This document shows, piece after piece, positions 7,908 through 15,689 of a DNA stretch of 64,000 bases. The stretch covers positions 62,001 through 126,000 of the forward strand of contig NZ_HG315688.1 of NCBI RefSeq assembly GCF_000455365.1, written 5' to 3'. A program made the position numbers and the translations under genes. The notes under the pieces are model-generated. The model made no database searches. It was given only the letters and a program-made list of their open reading frames with translations, and was not told the origin of the DNA. Position 1 is the first letter of the stretch. Every line of letters starts with the position of its first letter. This DNA comes from Halopiger djelfimassiliensis. GTDB lineage: Archaea; Halobacteriota; Halobacteria; Halobacteriales; Natrialbaceae.

Positions 7908-8960
7908 ATGAACCCGATGCCGTTACAGCAGACGCGTGTCGACGTGTTCGAGGAGATTTTCCTCGTCTTCCTCGCACTCGGGACGCTCGTCGGTGTCGTC
8001 GTGATCACGTACACGCTGTACAACGCGTACAAGTACCGTGATCACGGCGATCGGAAAGCCGACGAAGATCTGCCGACGCTCGGGGAACTACCGACAGGCG
8101 GACAGGGCGGAAAGAAATTGTTCCTCTCGTTCGGACTGAGTGCCATCATCGTCATTTCGCTGGTCGTCTGGACGTACGGGATGTTGCTGTACGTCGAGGA
8201 CGGCCCGGCGGAAAGCCCCGAAGACGGACTCGAAGTGGAAGTCGAAGGGTGGGCGTTCGGCTGGAACTTCAACTACGAGAACGGCGTCGAAACCGACTCC
8301 CTCGGCGAAGGGCTGGTCGTTCCCGCTGATACGCCGATCTGGGTCGAGACGACGTCCCTAGACGTTTGGCACTCGTTCGGGATACCCGACTTGCGGGTGA
8401 AAGCCGACGCGATCCCCGGAGAGTACGACGAAACCTGGTTCGTCGCGGACGAACCCGGCAATCACACTGCCCAGTGTTACGAGCTGTGTGGTCCCGGACA
8501 CTCCGGCATGACGTCCGACGTGACCGTTCTCGAGCAAGAGCAGTTCGAGGAGTGGATGGACGAACAGCTCACGATGACGATCACGCTGGAAGACGAGAAC
8601 GGTGAACGCGTCACTGACGGCTTCGAACTCTCGCTCGACCACCAGAACAACGATCAGTTCGACGAGGACCTCAGCTTCACGTACACCGACGACGAGTTCG
8701 AAAACGGGTCGATCACGATCGGTGATATCGAGCAAGGTGGATCGTACAACGTGACGATTACGCCGACCGACGGTCAGTTCGAAGAGACCGAGGACACCAT
8801 CGACTTCACCGGACCCGTAGACGAAACCTACGAACTCGCGAGTTCGGGCGGAGATGATACCGATGACGAAACCGAAACCACGGACACCGAATCGACCGAC
8901 GGTGGCGAGGACGCCACCGACGAGGGAACCGAAACCGAAACTGGAGGTGAAAGCGAATGA
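7908..8960 (+). CDS. coxB: Cytochrome c oxidase subunit II with C-terminal extension
   Basis: A 350-residue oxidase subunit that carries the CuA centre accepting electrons for subunit I. Two N-terminal membrane helices (about 15-38 and 72-95) precede the cupredoxin domain. All CuA ligands are visible: H155 in VWHSFGIP, and C190, C194, H198 and M201 in CYELCGPGHSGM. After residue 220 there is an additional acidic strand-forming domain of about 95 residues, then a D/E/T-rich tail, which standard subunit II lacks. I chose the ATG at 7908 over the GTG at 7884. The stop overlaps the next start (ATGA), so it is co-translated with the subunit I-III fusion. Confidence 0.93.
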   Translation: MNPMPLQQTRVDVFEEIFLVFLALGTLVGVVVITYTLYNAYKYRDHGDRKADEDLPTLGELPTGGQGGKKLFLSFGLSAIIVISLVVWTYGMLLYVEDGPAESPEDGLEVEVEGWAFGWNFNYENGVETDSLGEGLVVPADTPIWVETTSLDVWHSFGIPDLRVKADAIPGEYDETWFVADEPGNHTAQCYELCGPGHSGMTSDVTVLEQEQFEEWMDEQLTMTITLEDENGERVTDGFELSLDHQNNDQFDEDLSFTYTDDEFENGSITIGDIEQGGSYNVTITPTDGQFEETEDTIDFTGPVDETYELASSGGDDTDDETETTDTESTDGGEDATDEGTETETGGESE

Positions 8961-11431
8961 GTGAGCTCCCGCCGATGAACACGGTCAAGCGCTGGCTCGT
9001 TACGACCAACCACAAGGACGTGGGGATCCTCTATCTGGCGACGGCGCTGTTTTTCCTCCTGCTTGGTGGCGTCATGGCGCTCGTGTTCCGTGCCCACCTG
9101 TGGGTACCGGGCGGAACGGGTCTCCTTCAAGGGGAACAGTTCAACCAGGCCGTCACGACCCACGGGCTGTTGATGGTCTTCTGGTTCCTGTCGCCGTTCG
9201 CAGCCGGCTTTGCGAACTACTTCGTCCCGCTGCAGATCGGCGCAAAAGATCTGGCGTTCCCCCGGCTCAATGCTCTGAGTTACTGGTTCTACCTCTTCTC
9301 GGGGATCCTGCTCATCGTGTCGTTCTTCCAGGGTAGTTCCTTCGCCGGCGGGTGGACGATGTACGCGCCGCTGAACGTGCCGATGTACCACCCGGCGATG
9401 GAAGCGACGACCGGCGGAAACGCGACGATCCTCGGGTTGGTGCTGTTCGTCATCTCGATTACGATCGGGACGGTGAACTTCCTCACGACCATCCACCGTT
9501 CGCGTGCGGAGGGACTCGGCCTCTGGAACATGCCGATGTTTACCTGGTCGTGGCTGTTGACCGTCTGGATGATGCTGTTTGCCTTCGCAGCACTGCTGGC
9601 TGCGTTGCTGTTGCTGTCGGCCGACCGCATCCTCCTTACGCAGTACTTCGCGACCGACCAGGGCTCGGGCCTGCTGTGGGCGCACCTGTTCTGGTTCTTC
9701 GGCCATCCGGAGGTGTACATCGTCTTCTTCCCCGCACTGGGCGTCATGTTCGAGACGTTCCAGACCTTCTGTGGCCGGCGGCTCGTCGGTCGGAAGTGGG
9801 TCATCATCGCGATGGTGCTCGTGGCCGTCCAGTCGTTCCTCGTCTGGATGCACCACATGTTCCTGACGACCATCAACCTGGAAATCAAAACGCTGTTCAT
9901 GGCGACGACCATCGGCATCTCGCTGCCGTTCGACCTGATGGTCTTCGCGCTGATCTACACGATGGTCAAGGGACGGGTCCGGTTTACGACGCCGTTCCTG
10001 TTTAGCCTCGGCGCACTTGTCCTGTTCATCCTCGGCGGTATCACCGGGGTTTTCCTCGGTGCCGTCGTGCTCGACTACGAGTTCCGTGGCACCTACTGGG
10101 TCGTCGCGCACTTCCACTACGTGATGGTCTCGGGTGTCACCGCGTTGATCGCGGGCCTGTACTACTGGTGGCCGAAAATCTCCGGGAAGATGTACTCGGA
10201 GACGCTCGGCAAACTCAACTTCGCCGTCTACTTCATCGGGTTTAACCTGCTGTACTTCCCGATGTTCCTCGCCTGGGAGACGCCACGCCGTGTCTTCCAT
10301 TTCCCCGAGGAGATCCAGATCTACCACCAGATCGCGACGGTCGGGGCGTTTACCCTCGGCGCGTCGTTCCTGATCATGTTCGCGACGTTCATCCACAGCT
10401 TCGTTGCGGGCCCGGACGCCCCCGACAACCCGTGGGAGTTCTCCCGCACTGCCGAGTGGTCGATCCCCTCGCCGCCGCCGCTCGAGAACTGGAGCGGTCG
10501 GCCGAGCTACGCTAGCGGTCACCTCGAGTTCGTCGATGACTCGGGGGCCGCGACCGACGGCGGCGTCGCACACGGCCAGGGAACGACCGCCGAAGCGACG
10601 GTCACCCACGAAGAGGAACACGCCGACCACGCAAGCATCTGGCCGTTCGGAATCGGCGTGGGCACCTTCGTGTTCTTCCTCGGGCTGACGGGTATTACGC
10701 CGTATATCATTGAATTCGCCGAAGCGCGTGGTCACGATGTAATCGGGACCTCCGCGGAGCCGAACGTCATGTATCCGGCCCTGACCGTGCTCGGTCTCGC
10801 GATGATGGCGGTCGCGCTGTTTAGCTTCGGTCGCGAGGAGTTCAACGTCCCCGAGATGGCCATCGCCGAACGGTGGCCGTTCGGCGGCGTCGGAACGACG
10901 AAACTCGGCGTCTGGTTCTTCCTGGCGTCGGACGTCGTTGTCTTCGGAGCCGCTATCGGGGCCTACATCTTCGCACGCATCCACGCCGGCTGGGGGACCT
11001 GGGAACCCGTGCCGCCGTCGAGCATGGCCGGGCTCTTCAACACCTACGTCCTGCTGACCTCGAGTTTCACCGTCATCCTCGCACTGGTGATGGCCGAACG
11101 CAAGAACAAGAAGGGGCTGCTCGGGACCATGCTCGCGACGCTCCTGCTCGGGTTCGTGTTCCTCGGCGTGAAGGCCTGGGAGTGGTCCGAGGAGTTCGCT
11201 CACGGCGTCTACTGGTTCTCGGAGATGAAGTACTCGCTGTACTTCGTGACGACCGGACTCCACGCCCTGCACGTGATCCTCGGGCTGCTCGTCGCCGGCT
11301 TCATGGTCTACCGGATCTTCACCGTCGACGCCTACCTCGAGGATCACCGGCCGGTGGAGTTCTTCGGCCTCTACTGGCACTTCGTCGACATCGTCTGGGT
11401 CTTCCTGTTCCCGCTGTTCTACCTGATGTAG
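8957..11431 (+). CDS. coxA: Cytochrome c oxidase fused subunits I and III
   Basis: This 824-residue membrane protein fuses a heme-copper oxidase subunit I (about 1-500) to a subunit III (about 560-824), with a hydrophilic linker around 500-555. Ligands are present: H69 (heme a) in TTHGLLMVF; H250 and Tyr254 in GHPEVYIVF, the cross-linked CuB His-Tyr; H299-H300 in WMHHMF; and H385 and H387 in HFHYVMVSG. The subunit III part has seven-helix character and ends in WHFVDIVWVFLFPLFYL. It reduces O2 to water and pumps protons, in one chain instead of two. SoxM-type I-III fusions are known in archaea. It starts inside the coxB stop and is convergent with the protease gene. Confidence 0.95.
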   Translation: MSELPPMNTVKRWLVTTNHKDVGILYLATALFFLLLGGVMALVFRAHLWVPGGTGLLQGEQFNQAVTTHGLLMVFWFLSPFAAGFANYFVPLQIGAKDLAFPRLNALSYWFYLFSGILLIVSFFQGSSFAGGWTMYAPLNVPMYHPAMEATTGGNATILGLVLFVISITIGTVNFLTTIHRSRAEGLGLWNMPMFTWSWLLTVWMMLFAFAALLAALLLLSADRILLTQYFATDQGSGLLWAHLFWFFGHPEVYIVFFPALGVMFETFQTFCGRRLVGRKWVIIAMVLVAVQSFLVWMHHMFLTTINLEIKTLFMATTIGISLPFDLMVFALIYTMVKGRVRFTTPFLFSLGALVLFILGGITGVFLGAVVLDYEFRGTYWVVAHFHYVMVSGVTALIAGLYYWWPKISGKMYSETLGKLNFAVYFIGFNLLYFPMFLAWETPRRVFHFPEEIQIYHQIATVGAFTLGASFLIMFATFIHSFVAGPDAPDNPWEFSRTAEWSIPSPPPLENWSGRPSYASGHLEFVDDSGAATDGGVAHGQGTTAEATVTHEEEHADHASIWPFGIGVGTFVFFLGLTGITPYIIEFAEARGHDVIGTSAEPNVMYPALTVLGLAMMAVALFSFGREEFNVPEMAIAERWPFGGVGTTKLGVWFFLASDVVVFGAAIGAYIFARIHAGWGTWEPVPPSSMAGLFNTYVLLTSSFTVILALVMAERKNKKGLLGTMLATLLLGFVFLGVKAWEWSEEFAHGVYWFSEMKYSLYFVTTGLHALHVILGLLVAGFMVYRIFTVDAYLEDHRPVEFFGLYWHFVDIVWVFLFPLFYLM

Positions 11432-11639
11432 CGGCTCTCCGCTACGTCGTTTCGGTTCGAGGTTCCGTTTTCACCGCTCTCACGACAGGAGCGTTGCTGC
11501 TTTGGCTCGAGCGTGACGGATCCGGAGCCGGTTCTGGGAGCCGTTTTCGGAACACTCGAGGCCGACCGCGTGGCCTGATCCGGTTGCGACCCTTTTCAGG
11601 CCCAACGTAAAACGATACGAGCGGTACGTCGACCGTTCG
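11432..11639. other. Intergenic region between convergent coxA and protease genes
   Basis: This 208-bp gap separates two convergent genes. I see no open frame with sensible composition and no strong hairpin followed by T-run. It probably contains only 3' ends. Confidence 0.4.
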
Positions 11640-13259
11640 TCAGTGACTGTCGTTCCATTCCCGGATCGCCGCGGCGAGGGCCGCAACGAGGCCAGCGAGG
11701 GCGATCGCGAAGACGGCGTCCGTCACCGACCACTCACCGGAGCCGCTTCCCGTCGATTCATCGCCGGTTTCGGCGGCCACCGTCCTCGAGTCCTGACCGC
11801 TGTCGTCAGCGACGAGTGCGTCGGCTGCGGCGTTCGCGTCGACGATTCCGTGTCCGTAGCGGGAATCCGGCTCGAGATCCTCGCCGGTCGGCCTTCGGGC
11901 CGTCTCCGAGAGCGCGGCTTCGATTTCCGCCGGGGAGGCGGTCGGATCGATCGACAACAGCAAGGCGGCCGTCCCTGTGACGTGTGGCGTCGCCATCGAA
12001 GTGCCCGGCATCCGTGCGTATCCGCCGCCCGGAACGGCGCTTTCGATCGCAACGCCCGGGGCAACGACGTCCGGAACGACGTACGAGTCCGGCCACGTCG
12101 ACGGAACGGTCCGCCAGTCGGATCGCTCGAGCCGTTCGCCGCCGGAAAACGGTGCGACCGCTCCAGCGTCAGTCACTGCTCCGACGCTGATCGACTCGTA
12201 GATGTTGCCGGGCGAATCCGACGTTTCCGGTCCTTCGTTCCCGACCGCCGCGACGACGACGACGCCGCTTGCCCGGACGTTGCGAACCGGCTCGATCAGC
12301 TGTGCGTGGGCACCGGTCGAACCGAGGCTCATACTGAGCACGTCGGCGTCTTCCTCGAGTGCCCACTCCATGCCGGCGACGAGCTGTGCAAAGGTCCCGC
12401 CGTTCTCGTCGAGAACGCGTCCGTGGAGAAGGTCGACGTCTGGGGCGACGCCGATCGCGGGGCCGCTTGCAGCGCCGCCGGCGACCGTCCCGCTGACGTG
12501 AGTCCCGTGCCCGTCGGTGTCGTGTGGGACAGCGCCGTGGATGGCCCCGCCGGTTTCGTCGAAGGCAGCCCAGCCGCCGGGATAGGTCGGATCGGTCGGA
12601 TCGTCGGTGAAAAGGTCGATATCGGGGTGGTCGGCGTCGATACCGGTATCGAGGACCGCGACGCGAACGCCGTCACCGCAGGTGTCGTACTCGTCCCAGA
12701 CGGCGGGTGCGTTCACCATGTCGACTCCCGGCGTCGTCGGCTCTGGGGTTCGGTTGGAACCCGCTGCGATCGCTCCCGTCGTGGCGCTCTCGCCCGCCGA
12801 TATCGCTGGGACATCGACCTCGAAGTTCTCGTGGACCGCCTCGACTGCATCGAACCGCTCGAACGTCTCGAAGTCGACCCGGTCGGGATCGACCTCGAGC
12901 ACCACGGCATTCGTTAACCAGAGCTCCGATTCGACCGTGATCCCGTCGGTCGCCGCTGCGTACTCGAGTACCGGTTCCTGCGTGTCGTCGGCGTGAGTCT
13001 CGAGACGCGCTGGCACCGGTTCGTCGTGGTCGTCCGTTCGATCGATCGCAGGGTCTTCGAGTCGAACGACGACCCCGATCGGATCGCCCGAATCGGGCAG
13101 CGAGTCGTCGATTACGATGCTTTCGGGGGTATCGTCGGTTACCGCCCCACTCCCGTCGGAGTACGGAGTCGCGACAGCGATCGGCGACAGGGTACACGTA
13201 ATCAGGAGACAGGAGACGATGACGACGAGTGATCGTGACGGCAAGCGGCAACCGGCCAT
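11640..13259 (-). CDS. Secreted subtilisin-like serine protease (S8), membrane-anchored
   Basis: A 539-residue halolysin-like subtilase. A Sec-type signal peptide covers about 1-30. A propeptide-like inhibitor region (about 45-150) precedes the catalytic domain. The triad is intact: D204 in VAVLDTGIDADHPD, H251 in GHGTHVSGTVAGG, and S421 in GTSMATPHVTG, with oxyanion N341 in AVGNEGP. A Ser/Gly/Glu-rich stalk and a C-terminal helix (about 513-533) followed by REWNDSH suggest membrane anchoring with the active domain outside. It probably matures or degrades surface proteins. It is convergent with the oxidase gene and upstream neighbours run the same way, but no shared operon is obvious. Confidence 0.93.
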   Translation of the reverse strand: MAGCRLPSRSLVVIVSCLLITCTLSPIAVATPYSDGSGAVTDDTPESIVIDDSLPDSGDPIGVVVRLEDPAIDRTDDHDEPVPARLETHADDTQEPVLEYAAATDGITVESELWLTNAVVLEVDPDRVDFETFERFDAVEAVHENFEVDVPAISAGESATTGAIAAGSNRTPEPTTPGVDMVNAPAVWDEYDTCGDGVRVAVLDTGIDADHPDIDLFTDDPTDPTYPGGWAAFDETGGAIHGAVPHDTDGHGTHVSGTVAGGAASGPAIGVAPDVDLLHGRVLDENGGTFAQLVAGMEWALEEDADVLSMSLGSTGAHAQLIEPVRNVRASGVVVVAAVGNEGPETSDSPGNIYESISVGAVTDAGAVAPFSGGERLERSDWRTVPSTWPDSYVVPDVVAPGVAIESAVPGGGYARMPGTSMATPHVTGTAALLLSIDPTASPAEIEAALSETARRPTGEDLEPDSRYGHGIVDANAAADALVADDSGQDSRTVAAETGDESTGSGSGEWSVTDAVFAIALAGLVAALAAAIREWNDSH

Positions 13260-13339
13260 GATACGTGTACTGGAAAGTCATCGAATAAAGAGGTTCTGGA
13301 GCGGTGATCGGTCGTGGAAACGATCACGGGTCGAGGACG

Positions 13340-13627
13340 TTACCCTGCCCAGACAAGCGCATAGAGGAAGGTGAACATGAAATACACCAGAAAGACGGAG
13401 ACCGCCGCTTTGAGATGGAAGGTGAGGAGATCGTACTCCTCGTCGTCGCGTTCCTCGTCGAACGCCGCCAGTTCGTCGTCCGAACACTCGTCGGGATGGG
13501 CGAGTCCGACGTGAAAGGTCGCGTACTGCTCGGATCGGAACGGACGACCGCAGTAGGGACAACTCGTGGCCGGCACCTCGTCGTCCGGCACGTCGTATCT
13601 GCCCTCGGTGATTCGATCGACGGACAT
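13340..13627 (-). CDS. Small C2H2-type zinc-finger membrane protein
   Basis: A 95-residue protein with a zinc-finger-like N-terminal half, TSCPYCGRPF followed about ten residues later by H-x4-H in TFHVGLAHPDEC. The second half is an acidic linker and one membrane helix (AAVSVFLVYFMFTFLYALVW). The mix of a cytosolic zinc module and a single transmembrane helix, next to oxidase genes, suggests a small accessory factor for the respiratory complex. That role is inferred from neighbourhood only. The family resembles haloarchaeal DUF7410-type proteins, a name given from memory. Confidence 0.75.
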   Translation of the reverse strand: MSVDRITEGRYDVPDDEVPATSCPYCGRPFRSEQYATFHVGLAHPDECSDDELAAFDEERDDEEYDLLTFHLKAAVSVFLVYFMFTFLYALVWAG

Positions 13628-13748
13628 CTCCGTAGTCTCGAGTTGTACTGCAGCGATGAAGTGTTTACCGATCCCCCGACGACCCAGCGGCCAGCAGCCG
13701 TGTCGGGGCGGATCAGCAGCGATGCCGTCGAAACGGCCGACCGGCGGT

Positions 13749-15152
13749 TCAGTCAGGAACGTACAGTGCGCCCATCGACGGCAGCGAGACGAGATAGAGG
13801 CTCACCATCGTAAAGAACACCATCACGATGATGAACGGATACTGGCTTCGAATGGCCTGGAGTTTGCCGGGAAACAGTTCGAACGAGACGGTGTGAGCGA
13901 TCCAGACCGCAACCACGTGACCGAGCAAGACACCGGCGATTTCGACGTAGCCGAACCACGACGTGAGCGCGTACTGGGTCGGGTTCGCGGGCGGGTTCAG
14001 CGGGGCAACGAGGGTATCCAGCAACGAGGGCCACAGCGAGATCGCGAACCCGGCGTAGTGGGCGAAGTGGTACCCGGCCGCGATGGCAAGCAGCGACGGC
14101 GCGAACCGAAGCGCGATGTACCGCTCAGAGAGGTACGTCTCCGCCTGATCTCGTGCCCGTGATGCGGCGACCCAGTACACCTTCCAGAAGAGCCCGAACC
14201 CGGCGAGAAGCAGCCCGAGGTAGACGAGGCTCGGCGGGAACCCGATACCGACCAGCGTTTCGACGGTCCGGACGCCCGGCTCCGTGACGATGAAACCGCT
14301 GTAAGTCAGCTCCCAGACCAACAGGAGCACGACCGCGACCGTCGCGGACTCGGTGACGATGTCGTCCTCGCTGAGCTTCGCCCCCGGATACCGGAACTCG
14401 AGGCCGTCCGCGGTGCGCTGGATCGGCGCAACCGCACCGTAGAGCCGAAACCACGCCGAGATCGGATCGCCCCTCTTGAACCACGTCTCGGGCGTAAACA
14501 CGACCGCAGCGGCGAGCGTTCCGACCGTGTAGGCGAGGACCACGAGCGCGAGCACGCGCGGCGAACTGCTAAGCGGCGCGACGATCTCGAGCCAGAGCAA
14601 TACGAGGAGTGCGGCAACCGCGGGCCAAGAACCGAGCCACGAGGGATAGCGTGCGTATCCGTTCGGAAGCACCGTCGCGATCCGCCGCCAGGGATTCAGG
14701 GCCGGCCACGGATTCCCGATGGTATACGCCCCGATCGTCAACAGGGCGCGCCCGCCGACGAACGTCACCAGCACTGCCGCGCTGAAGTTACCGATCTGTG
14801 GGCCGACGAGACCGACGGCGATCACGAACACGAGAGCGACGACGCCGAGTGTCCCGAGCAGGAGCGAGCCGACGTCCTGCAGACGTTGCATCGGGAAGCC
14901 GACCGCATCGTCGTGAAACGCGTCGATGATCGTCCGATCGGTAACGAGCATCGTCACGAGCGCCGACGCGCCGACGACACCCCCACCGGTGGCGAGATAG
15001 AGCCACGTGGGGACCGTCACGTTGCCACTCGAACCGGAAAGTCCAACGGCGGCGTTACTCGCCGCGACGATACCGGCCCCAGCCGACAGCAACGCCACGA
15101 CGAACGCGATCACGATACCGGTCCGGCGGACGAGAGCCGAACGTCGATTCAT
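13749..15152 (-). CDS. Polytopic membrane protein, haloarchaeal, function unknown
   Basis: A 467-residue protein with about eleven or twelve hydrophobic segments spread evenly along its length, and no recognisable catalytic motif. Conserved-looking loops include GNPWPALNPWRR, FRYPGAKLSEDD and YHFAHYAGF, the last with closely spaced His. The ATG at 15152 gives a short basic leader before the first helix; the longer frame to 15179 adds nine residues. It lies between the zinc-finger membrane protein and the divergent subunit IV-like gene, 102 bp from the latter. A role in oxidase assembly or another transport activity is possible but not shown. Confidence 0.75.
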   Translation of the reverse strand: MNRRSALVRRTGIVIAFVVALLSAGAGIVAASNAAVGLSGSSGNVTVPTWLYLATGGGVVGASALVTMLVTDRTIIDAFHDDAVGFPMQRLQDVGSLLLGTLGVVALVFVIAVGLVGPQIGNFSAAVLVTFVGGRALLTIGAYTIGNPWPALNPWRRIATVLPNGYARYPSWLGSWPAVAALLVLLWLEIVAPLSSSPRVLALVVLAYTVGTLAAAVVFTPETWFKRGDPISAWFRLYGAVAPIQRTADGLEFRYPGAKLSEDDIVTESATVAVVLLLVWELTYSGFIVTEPGVRTVETLVGIGFPPSLVYLGLLLAGFGLFWKVYWVAASRARDQAETYLSERYIALRFAPSLLAIAAGYHFAHYAGFAISLWPSLLDTLVAPLNPPANPTQYALTSWFGYVEIAGVLLGHVVAVWIAHTVSFELFPGKLQAIRSQYPFIIVMVFFTMVSLYLVSLPSMGALYVPD

Positions 15153-15221
15153 TGCTGGATAATCGCACTGGGGACCCATCTACGTGTCGTTTCAGTCGTC
15201 TCAGGCTACTCGTATGAGGAA

Positions 15222-15232
15222 GGTATAAGTAG
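15222..15232 (+). promoter_or_regulatory. TATA-like promoter of subunit IV-like gene
   Basis: AGGTATAAGTA lies about 24-33 nt before the ATG at 15255, consistent with an archaeal TATA box and a nearly leaderless transcript. Confidence 0.5.
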
Positions 15233-15254
15233 CCGTCGCTCACATTCGATACCA

Positions 15255-15521
15255 ATGGCTGACATTCGAACGTACGCCCTCATCTACGTCGCACTGTTAG
15301 CGTTAGGGACGGGGAAGTTCGTCTTCTTCCACTTCGACCAGGTCTTTACGTACCAGATGGCTATTGGTGGGACGATCATTCTTGCAATCATCAAGTCGTC
15401 GTTGATCGCCGGCTACTACCAGCATCTGATCGAAGAGCCGCGGTCGCTCACGTACATGATGGCATCGGCCGTCTTTATGGTGTTCCTGCTGACAATCGCC
15501 GCCGGATACTCGATCCAGTAA
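15255..15521 (+). CDS. Cytochrome c oxidase subunit IV-like protein
   Basis: An 88-residue protein with three membrane helices (about 6-23, 34-53 and 64-86), as in prokaryotic oxidase subunit IV (COX4-pro/CyoD/CtaF type). Features are FFHFDQVF between helices 1 and 2, and a C-terminal helix ending IAAGYSIQ. It lies about 3.8 kb from the catalytic subunits with the protease between, so the oxidase set is dispersed. The accessory subunit probably stabilises the CuB site region of the complex. Confidence 0.85.
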   Translation: MADIRTYALIYVALLALGTGKFVFFHFDQVFTYQMAIGGTIILAIIKSSLIAGYYQHLIEEPRSLTYMMASAVFMVFLLTIAAGYSIQ

Positions 15522-15656
15522 CCCGATTTCCCGGTCCCGATTCTGTCCGCCCTCCGGTACTTTCACACTTCTGCTGGGGCTCGTCGACCCAGTAGCGGCG
15601 GGCTCCGATCCGTTTCGTCCGTCCTGCACTAGGCGACGGAACCATTTGTAATTAGA

Positions 15657-15668
15657 ACATTTATATGT
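15657..15668 (+). promoter_or_regulatory. TATA-like promoter of the PGF-CTERM-like protein
   Basis: ACATTTATATGT is centred about 27 nt before the ATG at 15690, the strongest TATA-like match in this intergenic stretch. Confidence 0.55.
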
Positions 15669-15689
15669 GAGAAGCTAGTACAGTAACAC

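Noticed and set aside
8828-11380. 850-residue open frame antisense to the oxidase genes
   Set aside because: It lies opposite two genes with clear catalytic motifs and its composition (Arg/Asp/Gly-rich without domains) is typical of GC-rich shadow frames. Similar long frames opposite other genes (for example 15717-17726, 22589-23995, 44807-46441 and 53485-55101) were rejected for the same reason.
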